From contig JBAOID010000003.1 in the NCBI GenBank assembly GCA_037045435.1, positions 248,001-312,000 of the forward strand: DNA of 64,000 bases, in the 5' to 3' direction. This stretch comes from CBDUEF01 sp018063485. Lineage in GTDB: Bacteria; Pseudomonadota; Alphaproteobacteria; Rhodobacterales; Rhodobacteraceae. Positions 45,003-54,761 of the stretch are shown piece after piece. Each line of letters begins with the position of its first letter. Within the stretch, counting starts at the first letter, position 1. The notes beneath the pieces are model-generated. The model did no database searches and had not been told where the DNA came from. It saw nothing but the letters and a program-made list of their open reading frames with translations. Position numbers and translations under genes: made by a program.

Positions 45003-45827
45003 ATGTCCAATGCCGTACTTGAAACCGCTATTGAAGCTGCCTGGGAAGCGCGGGAGACGATTTCCACCGCCACCAAAGGCGAGCCGCGTGAGGCTGTTGA
45101 AGCCACGCTTGAGGCTTTGGACAAGGGCAAGCTGCGGGTGGCGGAAAAGCGCGGGGCTGATTGGCATGTGAACCAATGGGCCAAGAAGGCGGTGCTGTTG
45201 TCGTTCCGGCTGACCGATATGTATGAAATCTCGGGCAGCAATGGCGGGTCAAACTGGTGGGACAAGGTGCCCTCGAAGTTTCAGGGCTGGTCTGCCGCCG
45301 ATTGGCGCGCGGCGGGTTTTCGCGCAGTTCCGGGCAGTATTGTGCGGCGTTCGGCCTTTATCGGCAAGGGCGTGGTTTTGATGCCTTCCTTTGTGAACGT
45401 CGGGGCCTTCGTCGATGAAGGCTCGATGGTGGATGGCTGGGCGACGGTGGGGTCTTGCGCGCAGATCGGCAAGAATGTGCATTTGTCGGGCGGGGTTGGC
45501 ATTGGCGGCGTGTTGGAGCCGATGCAGGCGGGGCCAACGATCATCGAGGACAATTGCTTTATCGGCGCGCGGTCCGAGGTGGTCGAGGGCTGCATCGTGC
45601 GCGAAGGTTCGGTGCTGGGGATGGGCGTGTTTATCGGGCAATCGACCAAGATCGTGGATCGCGAAACCGGGGTTGTGATGTATGGCGAGGTGCCGGCGGG
45701 GTCGGTTGTGGTGGCGGGGTCGATGCCCTCTAAGGGGGGGATCAATCTGTATTGCGCCGTCATCGTGAAGAAGGTGGACGCGAAGACGCGCTCGAAAACC
45801 TCGATCAACGAGTTGCTGCGGGATTAG
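45003..45827 (+). CDS. dapD: 2,3,4,5-tetrahydropyridine-2,6-dicarboxylate N-succinyltransferase
   Basis: About 274 residues. After an N-terminal helical part come the left-handed beta-helix repeats (VVLMPSFVNVGAFVDEGSMVDGWATVGSCAQIGKNVHLSGGVGIGGVLEP) and the C-terminal NLYCAVIVKKVDAKTRSKTSINELLRD. It catalyses the succinylation step of lysine and diaminopimelate synthesis. AGGAG lies before ATG 45003. Its end overlaps the convergent ycaQ-like gene by 23 bases. Confidence 0.96.
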   Translation: MSNAVLETAIEAAWEARETISTATKGEPREAVEATLEALDKGKLRVAEKRGADWHVNQWAKKAVLLSFRLTDMYEISGSNGGSNWWDKVPSKFQGWSAADWRAAGFRAVPGSIVRRSAFIGKGVVLMPSFVNVGAFVDEGSMVDGWATVGSCAQIGKNVHLSGGVGIGGVLEPMQAGPTIIEDNCFIGARSEVVEGCIVREGSVLGMGVFIGQSTKIVDRETGVVMYGEVPAGSVVVAGSMPSKGGINLYCAVIVKKVDAKTRSKTSINELLRD

Positions 45828-47019
45828 CGGTTTCGCGCTCCCAATCGGGTAGAAATTCTACGCGATCACAGCCGGCAAAGCTGGCGAGGCGGTTCAGTTC
45901 GGCCCCAAGCCTTGCGCGCCGCGATTGGGTAAGGGTTATACCTGCCTCGGGCCAGAAGGCTTTGACTCGCAGGGTGGACGCGTCGCGGAAGGCTTTGACG
46001 TCGATGCGGCCGATGAGTTGGGTGCCTTCAAGGATCGGGAAAACATAATAGCCGAAGATGCGTTTGGGTTCAGGGACGAAAACTTCGATCCGGTAGTGAA
46101 AGCCGAACAGGAATTCAGTGCGGACGCGATCACGCAGGGCGGGATCAAACGGCGACAGGATGCGCAGCCGGTTGGCGGGTTCGGGGGTGTTTCCGGCCAT
46201 TTGCAGCACGTCGGGGCGGGCGAGGCCGGGTTTGGTTCCAGTGACGCCTTCGATGGTGACCTCGATGATTTCGCCGGATTTCAGCGCGGCTTTGGCCCAT
46301 GATTTGGCGTCCTCAATGGAAATGGCATTCCAATAGGCAGCGAGTTCTTTGGGAGTGGCAAAGCCGAGATGATCAAGGGCGGACGCGCAGGCCCAGTTGA
46401 TGATTTCCGTGTGGGGGGGCGTTTCCGGGCGGTGGTGTTCGGGGATGACGCGGTGGGTGAGGTCGTAAATCTTTTGAAAGCCGTTGCGCCCTGAAATCGC
46501 CAGTTGCCCGGTGCGCCACAGCCATTCCAGTGCGGTTTTGGAGGGGTGCCAATCCCACCAGCCGCCTTTGCTGCGCGCTTCATCCTGGCCCACATCCGAG
46601 GTGGTCACCGGGCCGTCGGATTCGATGCGGCGCAGGATGGTTTCGAATTGCTGTTGGTAGCCGTCGCGGAACCATTTGTTCCAGTTCTCGCCGAGCCGAT
46701 CAGCGGCGCGGGCATAGCGGTGCTGCCAATAGGGGTGCAGGGCGATGGGCAGGATCGACGCGTCATGCGTCCAGTGTTCGAACAGGGCGCGGTTGGTCTC
46801 GGTCAGGGATTTGAGGGCGGCGGGGCGATAGCTTTGGCGGCGCGACCACAAGATCATGTCATGCGCGCGGGCGACGGTATTGATGCTATCAAGTTGCACA
46901 AAGCCGATGCGGGTGATCAGATTCGCCAGATCGGTGCCTTTGGCGGCACCGACAGGAGGTTCGGCCAGGGCGTGTTTGTGCAGGAAAAGGCGGCGGGCGA
47001 GGCGGTTGGGTAGCTGCAT
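45805..47019 (-). CDS. YcaQ-type winged-helix DNA glycosylase
   Basis: About 404 residues from ATG 47019. The family signature IGFVQLDSINTVARAHDMILWSRRQSY includes the catalytic QxD motif. Further family parts are GWWDWHPSKTALEWLWRTGQLAI and RLRILSPFDPALRDRVRTEFLFGFHYRIEVFVPEPKRIFGYYVFPILEG. YcaQ/AlkX-type glycosylases unhook interstrand DNA crosslinks. It overlaps dapD at its 3' end. Confidence 0.88.
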   Translation of the reverse strand: MQLPNRLARRLFLHKHALAEPPVGAAKGTDLANLITRIGFVQLDSINTVARAHDMILWSRRQSYRPAALKSLTETNRALFEHWTHDASILPIALHPYWQHRYARAADRLGENWNKWFRDGYQQQFETILRRIESDGPVTTSDVGQDEARSKGGWWDWHPSKTALEWLWRTGQLAISGRNGFQKIYDLTHRVIPEHHRPETPPHTEIINWACASALDHLGFATPKELAAYWNAISIEDAKSWAKAALKSGEIIEVTIEGVTGTKPGLARPDVLQMAGNTPEPANRLRILSPFDPALRDRVRTEFLFGFHYRIEVFVPEPKRIFGYYVFPILEGTQLIGRIDVKAFRDASTLRVKAFWPEAGITLTQSRRARLGAELNRLASFAGCDRVEFLPDWERETANPAATR

Positions 47020-47062
47020 GGGTGACCCTAGCAAGTGCCGGGATCGCCGCCAAGTCTGAAGA

Positions 47063-48107
47063 TCAAGCCACCCCGTAAAGTCGTTTCGCCTCACGGAACG
47101 ACATCAGCTTTTGCAGCTTTTCGTCCCACAGGTGCAGGTTCACCGATTTGAAACTTTGCCAGATGGTCAGGCGCTGTGCCTCGGCCAGCCCCTGATTGTC
47201 GCGCAGCACTTCGGGAAGGCGGTAGAAAGGGATGCGGCTATAGAGGTGGTGGACGTGGTGGATGCCGATATTGGCGGTAAACCAGCGCAGGGGTTGCGGC
47301 AGAACATAGTGCGATGAGCCCTCCAGTGCCGCCTGATGGACCTGCCAGTCTTCGGAATTGGACCAGTGGGTTTCCTCAAACTGGTGTTGGACGTAGAACA
47401 GCCAGACCCCAATGGTTCCTGCGATTACCGAGGTCGGCAGGTAGATCAGCAGCAAGGGCATAAAGCCGCCGAGCCAGACCATCAGCGCAAGGCTGATGGC
47501 GATAACAGCATTGGTGCCCATGGCGGAAATCCAGAAGCGCCAGCCCTGGTTCATCAACCCGACGGGCAGACGATTTTGCAGGATGAACAAATAACTGGGG
47601 CCGAGGACGAACAGCACCAGCGGGTGACGGTAAAGCCGGTAAAGAAACCGCCCCATTGCGGCTGCGGGCGCGATATTCTTCGACAGTAAGGGTCAACACA
47701 TCACCGATGCCGCGCTGATCCAGATTGCCGTGGTGCGAATGGTGGATGGAATGGGTGCGCCGCCACACATCATAAGGCGTAAGGGTCAGCACACCAAGGC
47801 AACGGCCTACCCAATCCTGAACTCGGCGGCTGGCAAAATAGCTGGCGTGGCCACAATCGTGCTGGATCACGAATATCCGCACCAGAAACACGCCGTTCAG
47901 CATGGCGATGGCGAGGGCGAGCCAGTAGCTGACGGAAAGTGCCGCCCAAGCCAGCGCCCAGAGCAGGGCAAAAGGAACCAGGGTGGCTGCGAGTTCGAAG
48001 ATAGAGCGGAAAGTTGAGGGCTCACGATATTTGGCTAGAACCTGCACCCATTCGCGTGCGGATCTTGCGCGCACCTGGTTAGGTGCGCCGCTTGTGCCAG
48101 AGTCCAT
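47063..48107 (-). CDS. Membrane fatty acid desaturase, one frameshift
   Basis: The N-terminal part (FELAATLVPFALLWALAWAALSVSYWLALAIAMLNGVFLVRIFVIQHDCGHASYF, VWRRTHSIHHSHHGNLDQRGIGD) is in one frame. From about 47680 the rest (FLYRLYRHPLVLFVLGPSYLFIL to GIHHVHHLYSRIPFYRLPEVL) is in another. All three histidine boxes that bind the di-iron centre are present: HDCGH, HSIHHSHH, HHVHH. Joined length is about 347 residues. It introduces double bonds in acyl chains, relevant to membrane fluidity. Confidence 0.86.
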
Positions 48108-48253
48108 AGTATTCCTCTCCGCCTCTATGCAGGTGACCGAAACTGTCCAGCCCGGCCTATCGTTATTTCGTTGCCGCCGGTCGGAAATACCCGGCCTTTG
48201 TGTCGGTGACAATAGCGCCATGCCGTGCCGCTGGAAAGCGTGACGTTATGGAC

Positions 48254-49426
48254 TCAATTTGCTCGCCCCGATTTGCGTTGCTTCTCGGTCGCAGATTTCA
48301 ACTGACCGCAGGCGGCCATGATGTCCTCGCCGCGCGGGGTGCGGATCGGGCTGGCATAGCCGGCCTTGTAGATGATGTCGGCAAAGGCCTCGATCCGGTT
48401 GCCCAGACGAGCGCTTGTAAGGCGCGCCGGGCCATTCGTTGAAGGGGATCAGGTTGACCTTCGCAGGGATGCCGCGCAGCAGCTCTGACCAGGCGGTGGG
48501 CATCTTCCTTGCTGTCATTCACGCCGTCCAGCATCACATATTCAAAGGTGATGCGTTCCGAGTTCGACAGGCCGCGGATACTCGCGCAGCGCATCCAGCA
48601 GCGTGGCGATGTTCCATTTCTTGTTGATCGGCACCAGACTGGTCGCGCACCTCGTCGGTGGTGGCGTGGAAGGACACCGCCAGCAGGCAGCCGATTTCGG
48701 TCGGCGGTGCGGGCGATTTCCGGCACCACGCCGCGAGGTCGACAGGGTGATGCGGCGGCGGCCAAGCGCGATGCCTTCGCCGTCCATCACGACCTTCATC
48801 GCGTCGCGGACGTTTTCAAAGTTGTAAAGCGGCTCGCCCATGCCCATCAGCACGACATTGCTGACCAGGCGGGTTTCGTCCTTTGGGGCGCCCGGCACCG
48901 GCCATTCGCCCAGATCGTCGCGGGCCAGCATCACCTGGCCGACGATCTCGCCCGCCGTCAGGTTGCGCACCAGCTTTTGCGTGCCGGTATGGCAGAAGGA
49001 ACAGGTGAGCGTGCAGCCGACCTGCGAAGATATGCACAGGGTGCCGCGATCGGTTCCTCGGGGATATAGACCACCTCGACCTCATGCCCGCCAGCGATGC
49101 GCACCAGATATTTGCGGGTGCCATCGGTCGAGATCTGGCGGGTCACGACCTCGGGCAGGTCAATCGTCGAAGTTCTCGGCCAGAAGCGCGCGGTAGTCCT
49201 TGGCCAGATTGGTCATCGGCCGCAAAATCGCGCACGCCCCAGTGATAGACCCATTGCCAGACCTGCCCCACGCCGCATCTTGGCCTGCCGCTCGGGCGTG
49301 CCTGCGGCGATCAGCGCCTCGCGCAACTGATCGCGGGTCAGGCCGACGAGATTGGTCTTGCCCGCCCTCGGGCAGCTTGCGCGGGATGGTCAGCACGTCT
49401 TGGGTGATCGGAGCAGAAGCGGTCAT
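48254..49426 (-). pseudogene. rlmN: 23S rRNA (adenine-C2)-methyltransferase, with about ten frameshifts
   Basis: RlmN can be followed from MTASAPITQDVLTIPRKLPEGG through TNLVGLTRDQLREALIAAGTPERQAKMR, VWQWVYHWGVRDF, the radical-SAM cluster CTLTCSFCHTG, VVLMGMGEPLYNFENVRDAMKVVMDGEGI, RRITLSTS, FHATTDEVR, EYVMLDGVNDS and a C-terminal CGQLKSATEKQRK ending at 48254. The frame changes every 50-250 bases. RlmN methylates A2503 of 23S rRNA and some tRNAs and is nearly universal in bacteria. Such dense indels with perfect residue conservation argue for a local sequence-quality problem over genuine decay. Confidence 0.85.
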
Positions 49427-49499
49427 GGCAGGCCCGTGGTTGGTTCAGGCGGCTGATATAGGCGGTTCGCGCGGAAAACGAAACGGGTCAAGAATGCAA

Positions 49500-49527
49500 A
49501 GCGCCCCGGTAACGGAACCGGGGCGCT
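49500..49527. terminator. Hairpin after the IalB-like gene
   Basis: Perfect 11-base arms AGCGCCCCGGT / ACCGGGGCGCT with a 6-base loop, 20 bases beyond the stop of the IalB-like gene on the minus strand. The T-run is short (TTT), so it is a moderate terminator. Confidence 0.65.
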
Positions 49528-49546
49528 GAAATATGTGCGCTTGCGG

Positions 49547-50074
49547 TTACTTGCAGCGCTTGGCGGCCTCATCCATGGCGGCAGTAAAGCCGCGCAGGCT
49601 GAAGGTGTCCTTGGTTTCGGTGCCCTTGCCCGATTTAGCCGATAACAATGGCGGTGGTGCCTTTCTTCAGCGCAGCAAGGATCGTGGCATCATCGGCTGC
49701 CGTTCCCGGCCAAGCCCATTCGCCATCAGTGATCATATCATATTTGTTGCCATCAATCGACAGGCCAACGGTTGAGCCGGCTGCGAAAGGATAGCCGCCG
49801 GAAAAGGAAATCTCGCCCTTGCCAGTGCCAGAGCGGAAGGTAACGAACAAAAGAATGTCGCCGCGGCGAACCGAAACCGGCTGGCCATTGCGCGAGTTGA
49901 TCGTCTCTTTGGGTTTGGAAACGCCCCAGCATTCCTTAGTGGCTTGCCGTCGGTGAACACGCTCCAATCGGTCATCACGGCGACCTGATTGGTGGATTCT
50001 TGCGCGAAAGCGCCCGTGCGAGCCAATAGCAACATTGTCGCAGCGGCCAATGTGCGCATCATCCAGCTTGTCAT
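49547..50074 (-). CDS. Invasion-associated locus B (IalB) family protein, two frameshifts
   Basis: A Sec signal peptide (MMRTLAAATMLLLARTGAFAQ) precedes the conserved TNQVAVMTDWSVFTDGKP, KECWGVSKPKETINSRNGQPVSVRRGDILLFVTFR, GEISFSGGYPFAAGSTVGLSIDG and a C-terminal GTETKDTFSLRGFTAAMDEAAKRC. Frame switches occur near 49935 and 49645. Joined length is about 175 residues. IalB proteins are periplasmic or secreted with no clear molecular function; the name comes from Bartonella. Confidence 0.82.
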
Positions 50075-50252
50075 ATCGTTTACAGCCTCCAAGCCGTTTT
50101 GCCTCTGACCCGACCACACCGCTTGAGACGCGGGGTTTTTCCTGTAGCGCAGGCCCGTTACACTCGATATGCCATTCTTTAGCGAAAAGGGTCGATCCGT
50201 GAAAGCCCCTGCCGCATGAAAACGGGCAGAAAATCGCGCATAAGTGAGGGAG

Positions 50253-51256
50253 ATGAGCATGGGTTCGGCAATTCCGATGGTTGAATTGTGGCGCGGTGGC
50301 TTGCTGGAGAGCACGCATCGGGGCCATGCGGTAATTTGCGATGCCGCGGGCGAGGTGGTGGAAGGCTGGGGCGACCCTGGACGGGTGATCTTTCCGCGCT
50401 CATCCTGCAAGATGATTCAGGCGCTGCCGCTGGTGGAATCGGGGGCGGCCGATGCGGTTGGGTTGACACCGGCGCATCTGGCCTTTGCCTGTGCCAGCCA
50501 TCAGGGCCAGGCCTTGCATGTTGAAATGGCCGGCAAGTGGCTGGCCGATCTGGGTCTGGGCGAATCGGATTTGCGCTGCGGCGCGCATGAGCCCTATGAC
50601 AAGACCGAGCGCGACCGACTGATCCGTGCCTATGAAAGCCCCTGCCAGTTGCACAACAATTGTTCGGGCAAACATTCGGGATTCCTGCACGGTGACGCGG
50701 CATTTGAAAGCCGGGCCGGAATATGTCGAGCTTGATCATCCCTTGCAGGTGGCGATCAAGGCGGCCACCGAAGAGGTGACCGGCGAGGCCGCGGCCGGAT
50801 ACGGGATTGACGGCTGTTCGGCGCCGAATTTTGCAATGTCGATGGCCGGACTTGCACGCGGGATGGCGGCATTTGCGGCGGCGCGCGAAGATGGTTCGGC
50901 GCGCGCAGCGCGCGATGCATCGGCTGTCACATGCGATGGCCACACATCCGGAACTGGTGGCTGGCGACGGACGGGCCTGCACCGAGCTGATGCAGGCGAT
51001 GGGCGGGCGTGTGGCGATCAAAACCGGTGCCGAGGCGGTATTCGTGGCAATCGTGCCGGAGAAAAAGCTCGGCATTGCGGTAAAGATCGAGGACGGCAAT
51101 GCGCGGGCTTCCGAGGCGGTGATTGTGTCGCTTTTGGCGCGCATCGGCGTGTTGGATTTGGCCCATCCGGCAGCGCAAAAGCGGCTGCCCGCGCCGCAGA
51201 TCAATTGCCGGGGCAAACGCACCGGAGAGATGCGGCTGACGGGTGGATTTCTCTGA
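50253..51256 (+). CDS. Asparaginase, Rhizobium AnsA (class 3) type, two frameshifts
   Basis: About 335 residues after joining frames near 50715 and 50900. The N-terminal FPRSSCKMIQALPLVESGA carries the Ser-x-x-Lys pair used for catalysis in this class. HNNCSGKHSGFL and YGIDGCSAPNFAMSM hold the cysteines and lysine that bind zinc in the R. etli ReAV enzyme. The C-terminus is LTGGFL. Start follows GAGGG. It deamidates asparagine to aspartate in the cytoplasm. Confidence 0.84.
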
Positions 51257-51279
51257 TCTGACGGCCAGGCCGGTATTCA

Positions 51280-51309
51280 AAAAGCCTCCACCTTGCGGTG
51301 GAGGCTTTT
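51280..51309 (+). terminator. Terminator of the asparaginase gene
   Basis: Perfect 13-base arms AAAAGCCTCCACC / GGTGGAGGCTTTT with loop TTGC, 24 bases after the stop and followed by TGTTTTG. A strong rho-independent form. Confidence 0.88.
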
Positions 51310-51324
51310 GTTTTGCAGCAAGTT

Positions 51325-51367
51325 CCGACAGGATGGGCTGGGTGGGGGCAAAGACCCACCCTGTCGG
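51325..51367. repeat. Second intergenic hairpin (dispersed-repeat type)
   Basis: CCGACAG pairs with CTGTCGG and GGGTGGG with CCCACCC, around a loop with GGCAAAGA. It lies 16 bases after the terminator and before the DUF2794 gene. Such GGTGGGTCTTTGCCC motifs recur in Rhodobacteraceae intergenic DNA as far as I know; a copy count was not possible. Confidence 0.45.
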
Positions 51368-51505
51368 GCCTTACTTGCTACTTTGATCTGTATGCCGCAG
51401 ATTCGTGGCTATGTCGGGGTGAGCTGCGGGCAAGATCCGGGCTCTTTCGCGGCATTTTGCGTGTTGGCGTCTTGATTTGCAATATCAAGGGCGTAAATTT
51501 TACCC

Positions 51506-51847
51506 ATGAGCTTACAGCCCCCAACGGCATTTCCATCCGAGCACCCCGAGCAGATTTTCTTTGATCGGCGCGAATTGTCGATGATCCTGGGGATCTATGG
51601 CCGGATGGTGGCGGCAGGAGAATGGCGCGACTATGGGATTTCCAGTCTGCGCGAGATGGCGGTGTTTTCAGTTTTTCGGCGCACGGCAGAGTTTCCACTT
51701 TACCGGATCGAGAAGCGGCCAAAGCTGCGCTTGAAGCAGGGGCTTTATGCGGTGGTGGGCATGGATGGCCGGATTTTGCGGCGCGGTGGCGACCTCGCGC
51801 AGGTGCTACGGGTGTTGGAAAAAGCGATGATCCGCAGCGTGGAGTAG
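51506..51847 (+). CDS. DUF2794 domain-containing protein
   Basis: 113 residues. EQIFFDRRELSMILGIYGRMVAAGEWRDYGISSLREMAVFSVFRRTAEFPLYRIEKRPKLRLKQGLYAVVGMDGRILRRGGDLAQVLRVLEKA covers the whole DUF2794 domain. The family is found in alphaproteobacteria and has no known function. No signal peptide or membrane helix is visible, so a cytoplasmic location is likely. Confidence 0.88.
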   Translation: MSLQPPTAFPSEHPEQIFFDRRELSMILGIYGRMVAAGEWRDYGISSLREMAVFSVFRRTAEFPLYRIEKRPKLRLKQGLYAVVGMDGRILRRGGDLAQVLRVLEKAMIRSVE

Positions 51848-51976
51848 GTTTTACGCCTTGGGCCGCGCGAACCTCGCTGCGGCTACGCGCTGATTTCATG
51901 GATCCGACACGTTGGCCGCAGTCCAAACCAATTGGATTGATAGCGGTGCGGATACCTTGCTTTTCGCAATCCCCGC

Positions 51977-52796
51977 TCAGAGGCGGCGGCGGTGGGTGAC
52001 GGGCCCGCCACCTTGCAGAGTAACGCGGGCGATGCAGGTGGCGGTGTCCTCATAGGCGACCGACATCGAATGGCCGTTGGCGTGGATCAGTTGGGCGTCA
52101 TCGACAATCAAGGCAACGTGACCTTTCCAGAAGATCAGGTCGCCGCGCGCAAGGGCGACATCCGGCGGGATTTCGTGGCCCAACTGCTCTTGTTGATCAC
52201 TGTCGCCGGGGCAGGCGATGCCACATGCCAGCAAGGCGGTTTGCGCAAGACCCGAGCAATCAATCCCCGCGCGCGAGTTCCCACCCCAAAGGTAGGGTGT
52301 GTTGAGGAAGCCTTCGGCCACCAAAACCGGGTCGTGATGGCGCTGGCTGAGAGGCAATAGATGCGGCGAGGGGATGTAGCCAAGCGAAGTTTGCTGAAAT
52401 TTCCCTGCGTCGGCCACGACTTGCACTTCGCAGCCCATGGTAAGGGCGGCGATATCGCGGGCCTGAACGCGAGGTTCGGCGTAAAGATGCGTGCCGGGTG
52501 TGGCGACCCAATGCGTCGGTTGGGGGAGCTTTGCCAGCGCCGAGAGGGGAAGCCAGCCGCAAAATCCGTCTCGCCCGGCGAAACCGAAGGCCATATCCTC
52601 TTCCTGGTCGATCACGGTGAAGGATTGGCCGAGGCAAAGCTGTCTGTCACGTTTCCCATTGGGGCCGGTAAGAAGATCGACCAAGGGGGCGGTGACACGC
52701 ATCACCTCGCCTTCGGTGAATGCGGGGGCGCTAACGATACCCTTTGAGCGAAACATGCGCTACGCGGGCGGTGGCGGGGCTGGAGCGACGGTCCAT
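51977..52796 (-). CDS. NlpC/P60 family peptidase with SH3b domains, frameshift near the N-terminus
   Basis: About 272 residues. The true start is the ATG at 52796, directly after the leucyl aminopeptidase stop: MDRRSSPATARVAHVSLKG continues, after one extra G in an AAAGGG run near 52740, as IVSAPAFTEGEVMRVTAPLVDLLTGPNG. Without correction the frame would begin at 52756. Two SH3-like segments are followed by the C40 catalytic domain with cysteine in NSRAGIDCSGLAQTAL and histidine in GHVALIVDDAQLIHANGH. It should cleave gamma-glutamyl-diaminopimelate or similar peptide links in cell-wall peptides. Confidence 0.88.
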
Positions 52797-54176
52797 TCAG
52801 AGACCCAGCATGGCAGGAATGGCGTTGAGAATCGCACGCGCACCTTGCCCCACGCCGCCTTTGGGTCGCGCGGGTTGCTCGGTGGGGGTGTGGCCGTAAA
52901 TGTCGAAATGCATGTAATGCGGATGTTCGGCAAAGCGGCGCAGAAAAAGGGCGGCGGTGACAGAGCCGGCAAAGCCAAAGCCCGGTGCATTGTCAAGATC
53001 GGCGATTCCCGGTTCTATCACCGGATCATAAGGGGTGTGAAAGGGCATACGCCAGACCGGATCGAACCCGGCGATGGCCCCCGATTCCAGGGCCTGGGCC
53101 ATGGCAGGATCGTCGGTATAATAGGGCGCAAGATCGGGACCGACAGCAATGCGGGCGGCTCCGGTCAGGGTGGCCATCGAAATCAGGATATCGCAAGGGG
53201 TTTCACAGGCGAGGGCCAAAGCATCGGCAAGAACAAGACGGCCTTCGGCATCGGTATCATTCACTTCGACAGTCAGGCCCTTGCGCGATGTCAGAATATC
53301 CTTGGGGCGTAAGGCGTTGCCAGAAATCACGTTTTCCACGGCGGGGATCAGCACGCGCAGGCGCAAGGGCAGGTTCAGCGCCATGATCATATGGGCAAGA
53401 CCCAGAACTGTGGCCGCGCCGCCCATGTCTTTCTTCATCAGGGCCATCCCGACGGAGGGCTTGATATTCAACCCGCCAGTATCGAAGCAGACGCCTTTGC
53501 CAACGAGGGTAAGTGATGGGCCGGTATGGCCCCAATTCAGTTCCAGAAGGCGCGGAGGATGGACAGAGGCACGGCCGACGGCGTGGATCATCGGAAAGTT
53601 CTGGCTGTGCAGGTCATGTCCGACAATGGCGTGGAATTTTGCGCCGTGGCGGGTGGCGAGGGATTCGGTGGCCTGATGCAACTCTTCCGGCCCCATATCG
53701 GCGGCAGGGGTGTTGATCAAATCACGGGTGAGGTATTCGCCTTCGGCCATGGCGATGATACGAGCGCCATTACAACCTTCTGGGGCAACCAATTGCGCGG
53801 CGGGTGGGGTTTGCTTGCGGTAGCGGTCAAAGCAGTATTGCGCAAGCAACCAGCCAAGCGCGGCTTCATCGCGTTGCGCCGGGGTCAGATCGCCTTCCAG
53901 CCGCCAAGCGCCTGCGGGAAGGCTGTTCAACGCTTTCACCAGACCAAAACGCTGACGTGCGCGGGCGTTGGCAGTGCCATAGCCGATGACAGCCCCCTCA
54001 ACCCCATCAGGGCCGGGCAAAAGGCGGATATCGCCCAGATCGGCCTTGAAGTTGGAAGCCGTCAGCCAATTGCGTGCCTGTTCCGACAGGTTTGCCAGAT
54101 GATCGGCCAAAGATTCAAGCGAGATCACGGTAAGCGTACGCGCGGGGGCATTGGGATCGGCAAAAACGGGGGGCAT
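52797..54176 (-). CDS. Leucyl aminopeptidase family (M17) protein
   Basis: About 459 residues. The metal-binding lysine and aspartate are in LVGKGVCFDTGGLNIKP, and the signature is VEVNDTDAEGRLVLADAL. The N-terminal domain is variable as usual. It releases N-terminal residues from peptides in the cytoplasm. It precedes the NlpC/P60 gene with no gap, suggesting joint recycling of murein peptides. Confidence 0.93.
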   Translation of the reverse strand: MPPVFADPNAPARTLTVISLESLADHLANLSEQARNWLTASNFKADLGDIRLLPGPDGVEGAVIGYGTANARARQRFGLVKALNSLPAGAWRLEGDLTPAQRDEAALGWLLAQYCFDRYRKQTPPAAQLVAPEGCNGARIIAMAEGEYLTRDLINTPAADMGPEELHQATESLATRHGAKFHAIVGHDLHSQNFPMIHAVGRASVHPPRLLELNWGHTGPSLTLVGKGVCFDTGGLNIKPSVGMALMKKDMGGAATVLGLAHMIMALNLPLRLRVLIPAVENVISGNALRPKDILTSRKGLTVEVNDTDAEGRLVLADALALACETPCDILISMATLTGAARIAVGPDLAPYYTDDPAMAQALESGAIAGFDPVWRMPFHTPYDPVIEPGIADLDNAPGFGFAGSVTAALFLRRFAEHPHYMHFDIYGHTPTEQPARPKGGVGQGARAILNAIPAMLGL

Positions 54177-54236
54177 CGAGGCGGTCCTTTTGAGATTGCC
54201 CGAAGCCTAGCTTTTTGTACGCCACCTGCAAGGCCC

Positions 54237-54623
54237 CTAACTCGAAGTTTGATCGAGCATGTCCTTGTCCGTGATCAGGGAGCGTTCCGCGATACGCAAG
54301 AGCCGCGCCCAGACGGCGGCAAAAGCGGTGACATCGCCGCGATCAAGGCAGGCGCGTACGTCGCCGGACACAAGACCAAGGCTGACCAGGCCCAAATTCT
54401 CGCCCATCCGCTGCAAGCGGCGCAACTGGCGGGCGATGTCGGTCAGATCATGAGCGCGCACTTGGCTGGCAAGGCCCGCCATAGTGAGCGCGAGTTCCGC
54501 CAGCGCCCGCGTAACCACCTGTTCTGCCGATGAAGTTCCGAGATTTCGGTAGATTGTCGCGATCGGTTCTGCATCCTGTTGCACACGTTCTTTCGGTTGC
54601 AGTGCAACCACATTGCTGGCCAT
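54237..54623 (-). CDS. Conserved hypothetical helical protein
   Basis: 128 residues without signal peptide. After a polar N-terminus the protein is almost entirely helical (SSAEQVVTRALAELALTMAGLASQVRAHDLTDIARQLRRLQRMGENLGLVSLGLVSGDVRACLDRGDVTAFAAVWARLLRIAERSL). I do not recognise a characterised family. It is divergent from the carbonic anhydrase gene and upstream of leucyl aminopeptidase on the same strand, 60 bases apart. Confidence 0.7.
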   Translation of the reverse strand: MASNVVALQPKERVQQDAEPIATIYRNLGTSSAEQVVTRALAELALTMAGLASQVRAHDLTDIARQLRRLQRMGENLGLVSLGLVSGDVRACLDRGDVTAFAAVWARLLRIAERSLITDKDMLDQTSS

Positions 54624-54761
54624 TTTCCCACACCTTATATTTCACACCCAAGGTCAGTTTGCCCGCACGTGCTGAAGAAAAGGTTGCGCGGCGGAAAAGA
54701 AACCACTCGAATTTTCTGCGAATGCAGCATACTAAGGGCCGAGTTTGTCTTGGAGGACCGC

